Shown in pieces: positions 55,308-64,000 of a stretch of 64,000 nt of DNA. The notes below the pieces were generated by a model. That model saw only the letters and a program-made list of their open reading frames with translations. It did not search any database and was not told the DNA's origin. This DNA comes from Prorocentrum cordatum (taxonomy: Eukaryota > Sar > Dinophyceae > Prorocentrales > Prorocentraceae), in assembly GCA_963575745.1 (NCBI GenBank), contig CAUYUJ010016061.1:566156-630155 (forward strand). The letters run 5' to 3'. The position numbers and the translations under genes were made by a program. The first letter of the stretch is position 1. The number at the start of each line of letters is the position of its first letter.

Positions 55308-55500
55308 CGAAGCTGGCGGATTCGGGCCAGACGAAAGAGGGGGACAGGAAAGCGGGGGGTGGGGGTATGAGATCTGCTGCATGCAGCTGGTTTATCCGGC
55401 TTCCCGATTCGAAGCTGGCTGAGTCGGGCCAGACGAAAGAGGGGGACAGGGAAGCGGGGGGGGGGGTACGAAATCTGCTGCATGCAGCCGGTTTCCGCCC
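55308..55500. repeat. ~95-bp tandem duplication
   Basis: CTCGAAGCTGGCGGATTCGG / TTCGAAGCTGGCTGAGTCGG, then GCCAGACGAAAGAGGGGGAC, a G run, and ATCTGCTGCATGCAGC plus CGGTTT. Two units. Confidence 0.93.
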
Positions 55501-56473
55501 CGCCGCGGGGCCCATTTCTCAATGCATGGGCGCCTCGCGGCGCCCGGAGGCGCTAGTGAGCTGATTCTCTAGCCTGCCCTTTGCTATCCTGCAGTCGACC
55601 CACAGAGTTAGGATGGGCAACCCTCCCAAGGGTACCCCTGCATCCTTGCCCCTCCGGCCCATCCTTGGCCCCTGTCGCGGGCCAACCTCGTCCGAAAAAC
55701 GGTCACACGGGCCTCCAAGGCCCCTGCATCCTCGCCGCGCATCCTCATGATACGGGTTGCCTCTACAGTCGGGGCCCTGAAGAAGGAACCCTTTTCGTTG
55801 GGGAGGGGCTCCGCGTTCCTTAAGTGTTTCGCAGCTTGCCTCAGGCTTTCCTTATGTCTTCGACGGAAGATCGAAGGTTAACTTGTGGAAAAAAGGGGCC
55901 TCGTTCCTTATCTAGGGTTCCTTAGGTCAACGCCCCGACGCAACGCCGAGGCGCACTGGATATGGATGAGATCAAGCCTCTTGGGGCAAGATTGTTATCC
56001 ATATCTAGTGCGCCTACGGCTTCTGGGGAAGAGGGCCCAAGACTCCAAGACGCACTGGATGTGGATATCATTATTGCCCGCGTGATACACCTTAGGCGAT
56101 GCTTAAGAAAACTTAAGTTTTCGGCCAGAGTCTCGATTATTCTTAACGTTTCAATGTAAATCCTAAGATGTTGATCGAATTTTTGGGTTTTTATTCAAGT
56201 TCTGAGACCATTAATTTCTTAACCCATGTTTCTTAACCATTTCGCGTGGTGTACCCTTCCGCCCCCCCCCCGAGGGACCCTGCCTGCTCGGGGCCGGCCC
56301 TCGGCCTCCCTCGGCCGCGGAGGCCTCGGCCTCCCAGGGGCCGCCGCCCGCGCGCCCCTCTCGCCCTCTGCGGGCCTCCCCGGGGGCAGGCCCCTCTGAA
56401 GCGACGCGAAGACGGGGACAAAATCGGATCGGGATGACTCGAAATCTCTGAGAATCGGCGGGGTTGGAGGATG
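55501..56473. other. Unassigned interval with a 19-bp-arm hairpin
   Basis: AGGCGCACTGGATATGGAT (55949-55967) and its complement (55997-56015, one mismatch) form a hairpin with a 29-base loop, and GACGCACTGGATGTGGATAT follows at 56048. 56100-56250 is AT-richer than average. No gene recognised. Confidence 0.6.
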
Positions 56474-56545
56474 TATTGGGCGCCGCGGCCGCTCCAGAGC
56501 GTTCCGGAACGCTCTGAGAGCGCTCCGGAACGCTCGGGAGCGATT
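56474..56545. repeat. Nested palindromes GAGCGTTCCGGAACGCTC
   Basis: GAGCGTTCCGGAACGCTC (about 56496-56513) and GAGCGCTCCGGAACGCTC (about 56518-56535) in tandem. Each is a near-perfect palindrome, with GGAGCG beyond. Confidence 0.88.
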
Positions 56546-56679
56546 TATCCCTATCCTAGCCCTGTTTTACCCTCGCCACCGCGGCACGGATCCCCCCACC
56601 GCAGCCTCGGCTGTGCCGCCAGGGCGCTGCGACGACGACTGCGCTGCGATCGGGAGGGCCAGAGGAGCAAACAAGAAAA

Positions 56680-56830
56680 ACTCCATAAACAGAAAAACCT
56701 CGAACCTCGAACAAGAAAACCCCCATCGCAACCTCGAACAAGAAAAACTCCACAAACCTAAACTTTTGGCGCTCCGCGCGGATACCGTGGATCTGCGCTG
56801 GGCCCCCCCTCCCTGGCGCGCAGAGCGCGC
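56680..56830. repeat. AAACTCC-type duplication and family I end
   Basis: CAAGAAAAACTCCA(T/C)AAAC occurs at about 56670 and 56738, with CCTCGAACAAGAAAAC between. Then CCGCGCGGATACCGTGGATC and TGCGCTGGGCCCCCCCTCCC (56777-56815) match a family I arm (34318-34487). Confidence 0.72.
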
Positions 56831-56942
56831 CGGTGCCGTTCGTTATTCTTCTAAGACCGCTGCCCTTCGGCTGTTTTCCCCCTTGGGGGGGGCCTCCCGG
56901 GTGGCCCTCGTCGCCACCGCGGGAGTCGCCTCGAGGCCTTGG

Positions 56943-57183
56943 TCGGGACGCACCCCGGGAGAGGTCCAGGGAGCAGCGGTATCGGTACCTCTTCGGGAGC
57001 GGAAAAGAGGGGGGGGGATGACTAGGGGGGGGGATATCATGGCGCGGGTCATGATAGTTCCCCAGATTTCATGGCGCCTCTTCTTATTTCATTACGTCCC
57101 TGGCCCCCCCATTGGGCCGCGCACATGCCGCCGGTCATGATTTGCACCCCCCCTCTTGGACACCCCCCTCTTGGCCGCTCCCG
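56943..57183 (+). repeat. Family E copy 2 with its upstream unit
   Basis: GGGAGAGGTCCAGGGAGCAG and CTCTTCGGGAGCGG, then GGGGGATGACTAGGGGGGGG, ATCATGGCGCGGGTCATGAT, CCCCAGATTTCATGGCGCCT, GGGCCGCGCACATGCCGCCG and TCTTGGCCGCTCCCGA. Confidence 0.88.
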
Positions 57184-57215
57184 ACCTCTCTTCTCCCCAA
57201 CGTCGAGATCGGGAA

Positions 57216-57393
57216 TCAGGAGGGGAAAAGACACACAGAGACACCATTCGTCGTCGATCCCCAAGAGAAAAACATGGGAAGATGTGGGAAGAGTGGGGGG
57301 GGGAAGACAGAAAAGCCCAGGAAATCTGGGGACAGGTGGGCCCCATCCTGTGAATGATGTGTGTGTGTGTGTGTGCACTTGTGTGCCCCAGGG
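57216..57393 (+). mobile_element. Family D copy 2
   Basis: TCAGGAGGGGAAAAGACACA, AGAAAAACATGGGAAGATGT, a GT run at 57359-57375 and GTGTGCCCCAGGG at the end, parallel to 23624-23781. Confidence 0.82.
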
Positions 57394-57793
57394 CCCCATT
57401 CCAGGAAGGGCTCGGGTGGTCCGTGCCGTGCCTCGCCGCCGGGTGGCCGGGCGAAGAGCCCGCCCGTGGCCTTGGCGAGCCCCAGCTCGTGGCGGGCGCG
57501 CCGCGGCCCCGACGGCAGGCACGACGGGGCACGCTGCCCGGAGAGGTCCAGGAATGGACCCTTCGGGGCTACAACTGGGACCTCTTCGCCGCCATGTGGA
57601 TCCTCCGGCTGGCCAGCCCGAGCACCCTGGACAGAGACCGCGTGCTTCAGCTCATTGGTGAGCTGGGGATAAGAGGGGGGAAACCACTAGGCAGCTCCCA
57701 TTCGCACAGTGGCTCTCCCCAGAACCAGACCCAACGCACACTGCGCACCCACCCCTGGCTGGAGGTCCCTGGAAGCAGGGCAAGAATGAAGGG
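57394..57793. other. Unassigned interval with a copy of the E-upstream unit
   Basis: 57509-57575 has GGCAGGCACGACGGGGCACG, GGAGAGGTCCAGGAATGGAC and CCTTCGGGGCTAC, the same unit that flanks family F copy 2. Otherwise unassigned. Confidence 0.6.
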
Positions 57794-57946
57794 GCCTTGG
57801 GACAAACAGATAGACACAGATAGCAGGACTGCGCATATTTCACCACATGTTCTGGGTTTCTGTCTTCCCCCCCACCTGCCATGTTGGCCCATATTTTCTT
57901 GGGAATCGACGATTCATTGTGTCTGTGTGTGTTTTTCCCCTCCTGA
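57794..57946 (-). mobile_element. Family D copy 3, inverted
   Basis: Read on the minus strand: TCAGGAGGGGAAAAACACAC, GAATCGTCGATTCCCAAGAA, AAATATGGGCCAACATGG, ending TGTCCCAAGG. The central GAATCGxCGATTC palindrome is kept. Confidence 0.83.
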
Positions 57947-58012
57947 TGATGGCAGGCACGGTGGAGCACGTTCCCGGAGAGGTCCAGGAATGGACTCTTC
58001 GGGGCTCAAGAG
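57947..58012. repeat. ~68-bp unit, left partner of a direct repeat
   Basis: TGATGGCAGGCACGGTGGAG, GTTCCCGGAGAGGTCCAGGA and CTCTTCGGGGCTCAAGAGTC. It recurs at 58196-58265 after the F element with few differences. Confidence 0.92.
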
Positions 58013-58190
58013 TCGAGTAGGGGATCGACCACAGAATTGATTTACCCCCAGATTAATTTTCTCGTCGATTCTACGTACAAATACTCGGAATTCCCCATCG
58101 ATTTGCGAACATTCCACGCATTCGTCGTAGACTCGATAGGGGCAAATTGATTTGAGGGTAAATCAATTCTGTAGTCGATCCCCTACTCGA
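58013..58190 (-). mobile_element. Family F copy 2: intact-looking TIR element
   Basis: TCGAGTAGGGGATCGACCAC at the left and GTAGTCGATCCCCTACTCGA at the right, continuing inward as AGAATTGATTTACCC: ~36-bp TIRs with about one mismatch. The interior is the reverse complement of copy 1's. AT-rich relative to its GC-rich neighbours. Confidence 0.93.
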
Positions 58191-58195
58191 GTCCC

Positions 58196-58462
58196 TGATG
58201 GCAGGCACGGTGGAGCACGTTCCCGGAAAGGTCCAGGAAGTGACTCTTCGGGGCTCAAGAGTCGGGGGCGGCAAAGAGGGGGGTGAGGACTAGGGGGGGG
58301 TGGAAATCATGGCGGGGGCCATGATATTTCCCCAGATCTCATGGCGCCTCTTCTTGTTTCAGCACGTCCCTGCCCCCTCCCCGCTGGGCCGCGCACATGC
58401 CGCCGGTCATGATTTGCACCCCCCCCCCCCTCTTGGACACCCCCGTCTTGGCCGCTCCCGAT
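58196..58462 (+). repeat. Direct-repeat partner plus family E copy 3
   Basis: The ~70-bp unit is followed by GGGGGTGAGGACTAGGGGGG, ATCATGGCGGGGGCCATGAT, CCCCAGATCTCATGGCGCCT, GGGCCGCGCACATGCCGCCG and TCTTGGCCGCTCCCGA, colinear with 56943-57183. Confidence 0.9.
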
Positions 58463-58975
58463 CAAGAGACGGGGGTCAATGCAAACGGGGGTCAGCCAGG
58501 GCACTGGATCCTGCAGGATCCTGCGAAGACTACCCTTGGCTGACCTGGGCTAGCGAGCCGCTCGTGGCCGCGAGGCGGCCGCGCACATTGGTTGACCCGG
58601 GTTTGCGAAGACCTGCGTTGCAGCTTCTTTTTTTTTGCATGGCAGTTTTTCGGTTTCCTGCTGACCAGGGTCTGGACTGACCTGGGTCAGAAGATCCCCG
58701 AACTCTGGGAGAGGGAAGTGTGCTATCAGTGGTCGCCTCGATTCCCCGATTGCTTGTTCTTGCACGTTGCAGAGTCATGCGAGGCGTATACGCCGAGCCA
58801 TCGTCTCCCGCCACCCGCTGCATCTTCGATCGCACGCCCTTTGGGGGGATCCCCTTCGCCTGCGGGGGCGGGTGAACTCAGACAGGCAAGCGTGCGGCTG
58901 GACGCCCCAACGGGCGGGTCGGGCGGCTGGGCTTCCAACTTAGCGAACGGTTGCACCTCTCTGGCAGGGTCCCTT
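58463..58975. other. Unassigned interval with small palindromes
   Basis: CTGGATCCTGCAGGATCCTG near 58505 is palindromic, ACGGGGGTCA occurs twice (58471, 58487), and GGTTGACCCGGGTTTGCG and TTTTTTTTTGCATGG lie near 58590-58645. No gene recognised. Confidence 0.5.
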
Positions 58976-59160
58976 CCGATCCGAGTGATCCGCTTCGACA
59001 TCGGCGTCGGCCGTCTCGATCCGATTCGGTGTCGATGCTCCAGCGACCGGATGTGGCCCGATGCCTGCATGGCGTTGTTGTGCATCCTGGCGCAGCCGAT
59101 CCGATTCGATTCCGACCCCGTGCCGATGCGGCCCGATTCGGCAGGGCTCGAGCTAAACGG
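58976..59160. repeat. Family H copy 2
   Basis: ATCCGAGTGATCCGCTTCGA, CATCGGCGTCGGCCG, TGTGCATCCTGGCGCAGCCG and TGCGGCCCGATTCGG, colinear with 55094-55300. Confidence 0.7.
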
Positions 59161-59459
59161 TGTTTGGGCAATGTCGTGGACCGTTTTCGTTTTGACTTCG
59201 TTTTGCAGCAACTGTGGAACGAAGACAGACCTAGGAATGACGAAAAGAAAACGAAAACGGAAAACACTGTTGAACTAGAGCCCTGCGATTCGCCGCACGT
59301 TCCGATCCGATCCGATTTCCTGATCGGGTGCTGACTGGTATTGCTTTTGGTCGGGTCGAGCGGGTAGACCCTGACTGGCAGGTCGCGCGGGCGGACCTCG
59401 GCGGGCAGGTCGGGCGGGCGGGCCCGAGCGTTGAACGGGCGGGTCGGGCGAGCGGCATT
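59161..59459. other. Unassigned interval
   Basis: 59340-59450 iterates GGGCGGGC/GGTCGGGCG-type words (GCGGGCGGACCTCGGCGGGC). A short A-rich patch (GAAAAGAAAACGAAAACGG) is at about 59240-59260. No gene recognised. Confidence 0.45.
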
Positions 59460-59556
59460 TCACAGGAGGAGGAGGAGGAGCAGACGGAGGAAGAGGAGGA
59501 GGAGCAGGAGGAGGGAGAGGAGGAGAAGGAGGAGGGGGAGGAGGAGAATCTCAAGG
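59460..59556. repeat. GGA microsatellite
   Basis: Interrupted GGA with CAGACGG and AGCAGG variants. Confidence 0.93.
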
Positions 59557-60259
59557 TGTTTCGCCCTCCTGGGGCCTCCTGGAGGACCCTCGTCGCTACG
59601 GCTCGATCCGCCTCGAGATGCTGGTCGGAACGCGATCCGTGACGGGTCCCGGAGTCGAGTATGGAGGCGGAGTAGGGGGAGGTCAGTCGCGTTGGTAATT
59701 CGGAAATTCCCCCTCGATTGTTTGGCCCGTTGGCTTCCAGGTGATTCGGCCGTCCCTGTTTCCGAGCCGCTTCACGACCACGTGGCTGCATGCCACCAGG
59801 CTGCCTCAGCGTTGGCCCAAGGCTTTGCAAGGAAGCTGCCATGTGTTTTCTGGTTGTATAGCTTCATTGTTGGTTTGCGCCTTGGCGACTGCGTGACAGA
59901 CATTTCCTATTCCCCTGGCGTTGAGATGTTGCCAAGCTTCAAGTTTCATCAAAACACCAGCCACATAGACCGACAATAGCGAAGGTCGGAACTTGATCGG
60001 TTTCTTGACGAGGCAACCGGATAAGAATCCGACTGCTCTTATGGTCCTTGTTCCTCCTTTGGTATCGGCCCCCTGCAGCTCCTCGCTCTCCCCTTATGGA
60101 AGTATGATGAAGCATCCGTATGACAGTAGGCCGAATCAAGGCCAAAAAAAGTCCAAGCAGTTCGAACCTCGATTATTGATCCTCGGTCCTCTACCTCCTC
60201 CATCACCGAATCCTCCACCACCATCCTCATCCTCCCCCGCCCCTTCATCATCACCATCA
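59557..60259. other. Unassigned interval of ordinary complexity
   Basis: The open frame 59431-59979 runs through it. Its last third (FARKLPCVFWLYSFIVGLRL) has mixed hydrophobic composition but no recognised family. 60160-60259 grades into the STR. Confidence 0.35.
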
Positions 60260-60650
60260 TCATCAGCAGCATCGTCATCCTTCTGCTCCTCCTCCTCCTC
60301 CTCCTCCTCCTCCTCCTTCTCCCTCTCCTCTTCCTGCGCACTAGCACCCAGTCATCCCGCCAGGCTGAAGTCGCTGCAGTCAGCACACCGCTCCTGTTCC
60401 TGCTCGTCCTCTTCCTCCTCCCCCTCCTTCTGATCCTCCTTCAACCGCTCCTCCTCCTCCTGCTTTTACTGGTCATCACCGTCCTCTTCCTCCTCCGTCT
60501 CTTCTTCTTCCTCCTCCTCCTTCTCATCATCATCAGAATCAGCATCAGCAGCAGCATCATCATCATCAGCATCAACATCAGCATCATCAGCTTGGTCACC
60601 ATCATCACCATCATCATCATCATCACCATCATCACCATCATCGTCAACAG

Positions 60651-60734
<84 letters not shown>

Positions 60735-60738
60735 TATC

Positions 60739-60770
<32 letters not shown>

Positions 60771-60780
60771 CCACCGCCGC
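60260..60780. repeat. TCC then ATC microsatellite
   Basis: TCC blocks to about 60525 and ATC to 60775, with a pure ATC tract at about 60650-60735. Confidence 0.96.
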
Positions 60781-61182
60781 CACCGATGAAGCCCAGAGGG
60801 GACCGCAGCGCGCAGCGCAGTGCATGGCGCGCCTGGGCTCTCAGAGGCCCGGCCGGCTGCCCGGGAGAGGTCAGAGGTCAGAGGCCCCCACGCGGCCAGC
60901 AGCTTGCCCCTGGAACGAGGCCTGGAGCTCCGCGCCCACGCCGCGGTGGAGTCACGGCACCACGGCAGCGTTCGCCAGCGGGGTGGTCGCGGCATTGGTC
61001 ATCATCATCTGTTCCTCAGTCGTCTTCCCTCCCTCACTCCCTCTTCCCTCATCCTCCCTGGACCGCTCTCCTCTTACCCGTCCCCCTCCCTCTTCCTCTC
61101 TCATCCTCCTCTTCCCCCCTCATCCGACCTCCCCCCTCCGGGCTCCACCACTTCCGTCTCCTCCTGCCTCCCTCCCTCACTT

Positions 61183-61213
<31 letters not shown>

Positions 61214-61304
61214 TTCCCTCCCTTGTTCCCTTTTCCCCCAATTCTATGTTCCCTCTTCTCCCCTCCTTGGTTCCCTCGTCCTCTCTCCCTCTTCATCCGT
61301 ATCC
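60781..61304. other. Unassigned interval with a CT dinucleotide run
   Basis: 60785-60990 is GC-rich, with GTCAGAGGTCAGAGG. 61010-61300 is pyrimidine-rich, with (CT)n at 61188-61214. No gene recognised. Confidence 0.5.
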
Positions 61305-61448
61305 TCCTTCTCCTCCTCCTCCTCCTCCTCCTCCACCTCAGCTTCTTCTTCATCTACGGTAGCATCATCAGCAGCAGAATCACCATCAGCATCAACATCA
61401 GCATCAACATCAGCATCATCATCGTCGTCGTCATCATCATCATCATCG

Positions 61449-61514
<66 letters not shown>

Positions 61515-62392
61515 GCATCATCTTCATCATCATCATCATCATCATCATCATCTGCAGCAGCAGCAGCATCATCGTCATCGTCGTCATCAACAGCATCAGC
61601 ATCGTCAGCAGCAGCAGCAGCAGCATCGTCATCAGCAGCAGCAGCATCAGCATCAGCATCGTTATCATTATCACCAGCAGCATCAACCGCATCAGCATCA
61701 CCAGCATCATCATTACAGAAGCATGCTAGTCATCGCCCTCCTCCGTATCATCATCACAATATGAATCAACATCTTCAGCAGCATTAGCATCATCCTCATC
61801 AACATGAGCATACTATGCATCGCCATCATCTTCATCGCGACCACCAACATCGTCACCACCATCATCAGCATCGTCATCATCATCAGCAGCACCATCGTCA
61901 TCATTATGATCATCATCAGCATCAGCATCATGATCATCATCATCCTCATCCCCTTCCTCATCAGCATTATCACCACCACCATCATAATCAGTATCACCGT
62001 CATCAGTACCACCAGAATCGTCATCGTCAGCAGCATCATTAGAATCATGATCATCATGGCCAGGGTCACGCCCATGATCCTCTTTATCATCATCAGGATC
62101 ATCGTCATCATCATCATCATCATCATCGTCATCATCCTTGTTATCTTCATCACCGTCAAATAGCATCAGTGTTATCATCACCAGTATCAGCATATTCAGC
62201 AGCAGCAGTATCATCATTAATATCACCCATGTACCATCACCACCAACATCGTCATCATCGTCACCACTGTCATCGTCAGCATCAACATCGTGAGCATCAT
62301 CAACAGCATCATCATCAGCATCATCAGCATCATCATCATCCGTAGCAGCATTAACATCATCATCATCAGCACCATTACCAGCATGATCACAA
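61305..62392. repeat. TCC/ATC/CAG compound microsatellite of ~1.1 kb
   Basis: TCC to about 61340, then ATC with CAGCAG blocks (61555-61660) and interruptions at 61700-61815, continuing as ATC/CGT/CAC to 62390. Open frames are Ile/Ser, His or Met/Leu artefacts. Confidence 0.96.
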
Positions 62393-62705
62393 TATCCTTC
62401 TCCTCCTCCGCCTCCTCCTCTTCCTCCTCCTCCTCCGCCCCCTCGTCCTCCTCCTCCTCCTCCTCCTCCTCCTCCTCCTCCTCCTCCTCCTCCTCCTCCT
62501 CCTCTTCCTCCTCCTCATCCGCACCCTCGCCTCCTCCTCCTCCGCCTCCTCCTCCTCCTCCTCCTCCTCCTCCTCCTCCTCTCCTCCTCCTCCTCCTCCA
62601 TTCCCCTCCCTCCCTTCCCCCCCTCCCCCCCTCCTCCTCCCTTCCCCCTCCCTCCCTCCCCCCCTCCCCCGCCCCCCACTCCCCCGCTCCCTCCCCTCTC
62701 TCCCC
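62393..62705. repeat. TCC microsatellite decaying into CCCTCCC
   Basis: TCC from 62399 to about 62600, then CTCCC-rich DNA to about 62705. Confidence 0.95.
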
Positions 62706-63734
62706 CCTCGCCGAGGGGGTGCCCCGCCCCGCCACGGTCAGCGCGCCGGCAGGCCCTCCCATAAGCGTCACCTTCCTGCGGGCCAGCGTCGGCAGCACCA
62801 CGGAGCCCCCGCGGGCGCCGACCCGCTGCCGCCGCCGCGCCGTCTGCGCGCGCCCGGGCACGGCGCAGCAGCAGGGGGGGGAGAGCAAGAGGAGGGGACG
62901 GAGGATCAGGAGGAGAGGATGAGCAGGAGGAAAAGGGGGGGGGGGGGGGGGGAAAAGGAGAGCACGAGGACGAGCAGCACCAGCAGCAGCAGCAGCAGCA
63001 GGTGCTGACGTGGGAGGAGCGGGAGGAGCAGGAGGGCCGGGGGGGGAGCGGAGAGGAGGGCAAGTGAGGGGGGCGGCAGCGATGGACAAGGGATCCAGAA
63101 AAGTGGCCCGCGCTGGGGCGGGGGGAGGGACGGGACGCAACTCTACAAACTGGCCCGGATTAACCTCGGCAGGAGTCTGGGTCTGGGGGAGGAGGAGAGT
63201 GAAGCAATGGCGAAGCGTCCAGATTCGCTTGTAGGCAGACCACCGAATGTGATGATAGTTCTTGTAGGTTGCACAAAATGTTATTAAAACATAAATGACT
63301 GAAACATTTTTGTCTTAGTCAACCAGTCTTTGTTCTCCGCTTGGTTTGTGAACATGTCGTGGTAAGCCCACAGGAATGCCTGGAAGATCGGCCTCTGCTC
63401 AAGATAGAAGAGAGAGGTTCGGAGGGCTTTCCAAGGCCCAGGATGGCTCCCATCAGTTGTGGCTCGTCGAGGGCGTTCCAGGGATGCTGGGATCGTCCCG
63501 ATCTCAAGGTTCCTTTTTCCCTCCCCTATCCTCTCCCCCGTCCCACACAGAAAGCGTGACGGCTTCTGAGAAGCCCGCTGCGTTCTGAGAAGGCCGCCCC
63601 CTTGCCCCCAACCCTCTTGCGCGCGCCGCTGGCCTCCAGATCGTCGAGGATCGAGGCTTGAGCACCGAAGTTGTTAGACGCCTTCCGCCCTCGCTGGGCC
63701 GCCGCGCGCCGCGGACACCCCCCGCGGCACGTCC
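62706..63734. other. Unassigned interval with an 18-G run and CAG tract
   Basis: G run 62935-62952; CAGCAGCAGC at about 62980-63000. AT-rich 63230-63330 (TAAAACATAAATGACTGAAA). CTTCTGAGAAG twice at 63563-63590, as in the 27552-27721 element. No gene recognised. Confidence 0.5.
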
Positions 63735-64000
63735 CCCTCCTCCTCCTTTTCCTCCTCCTCCTTCTCCTCCTCCTCCTCCTTCTCCTCCTCCTCTTCCTCC
63801 TCCTCCATCCCTCCTCCTCCTCGCTCCTTCTCCTCCTCCTCCTCCTTCCTCCTCCTCCTCCTTTCCTCCTCCTCTCTCCTCCTCCGCCTCCCTTTCCTCC
63901 TCCTCCTCCTCCTCCTCCTCCTCCTCCTCCTCCTCCTCCTCCTCCTCCTCCTCCTCCTCCTCCTCCTCCTCCTCCTCCCTCCTCCTCCTCCTTTTTTCTC
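63735..64000. repeat. TCC microsatellite running to the window end
   Basis: Interrupted TCC, purest at 63896-63977; it continues beyond the window. Confidence 0.97.

Noticed and set aside
57354-58040. 228-codon + frame starting in the GT repeat
   Set aside because: It begins in a (GT)n run and passes through an inverted family D copy; not a gene.
62935-62952. Telomeric or quadruplex-regulatory repeat
   Set aside because: A single G homopolymer run among purine-rich DNA; no telomere-like periodicity.

Overview
This is a GC-rich, repeat-saturated stretch of a eukaryotic nuclear genome. The best fit is a dinoflagellate. That rests on the fragments I can read: Ty1/copia, LINE and DIRS/Ty3-like pol relics of the type I recall from dinoflagellate genomes, sitting in a background of very long GGA/TCC and GAT/ATC trinucleotide arrays. 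I see no intact host gene, rRNA, tRNA, CRISPR array or prokaryotic operon. Almost every long open reading frame is a translation of a microsatellite (poly-Ser, Leu, Asp, Glu, Pro, Gly, His, Thr) or an incidental reading through GC-rich DNA. The organism call is inference from memory of repeat families; no database was searched.

Layout. 0-3.4 kb: a decayed Ty1/copia RT-RNase H relic, then the RT tail of a LINE, then a ~210-bp TIR element (family K). 3.6-7.7 kb: TCC and ATC arrays around the first copy of a ~650-bp dispersed repeat (family A). 7.7-12 kb: minisatellites and degenerate CTCTTGGGG-type repeats, in opposite orientations on the two sides of ~10 kb. 12-14 kb: a GAT/GGA array block. 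14.5-19 kb: TCC arrays and the second A copy. 19-25 kb: a foldback element whose arms are GGA/TCC (family C), a gag-like relic, a 25/28-bp minisatellite and a DIRS/Ty3-like pol relic broken by a 158-bp insertion (family D). 25-35 kb: STRs and small palindromic elements (B, C, J, I). 35-39 kb: TIR elements L and N, a ~570-bp AGT array, the third A copy and an AT-rich MITE (F). 40-48 kb: two further LINE relics, one with an apparently complete RNase H active site. 49-55 kb: two arrays of an 89-bp satellite with matching edges, a 73-bp perfect palindrome and a 78-bp satellite. 55-64 kb: modular small elements (H, I, E, D, F) and large ATC/TCC arrays to the end.

The content worth following is a set of at least ten short, structured, multi-copy families (A-N here), most with inverted-repeat termini, present two to five times in 64 kb, plus their association with microsatellites. 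Adding the STR intervals listed here by hand gives about 11 kb, nearly a fifth of the window. No coding pathway can be described. The retroelement relics are the plausible source of mobilising enzymes elsewhere in the genome, and the small non-coding families look like passengers. Which enzyme, if any, moves which family is not shown by the sequence.
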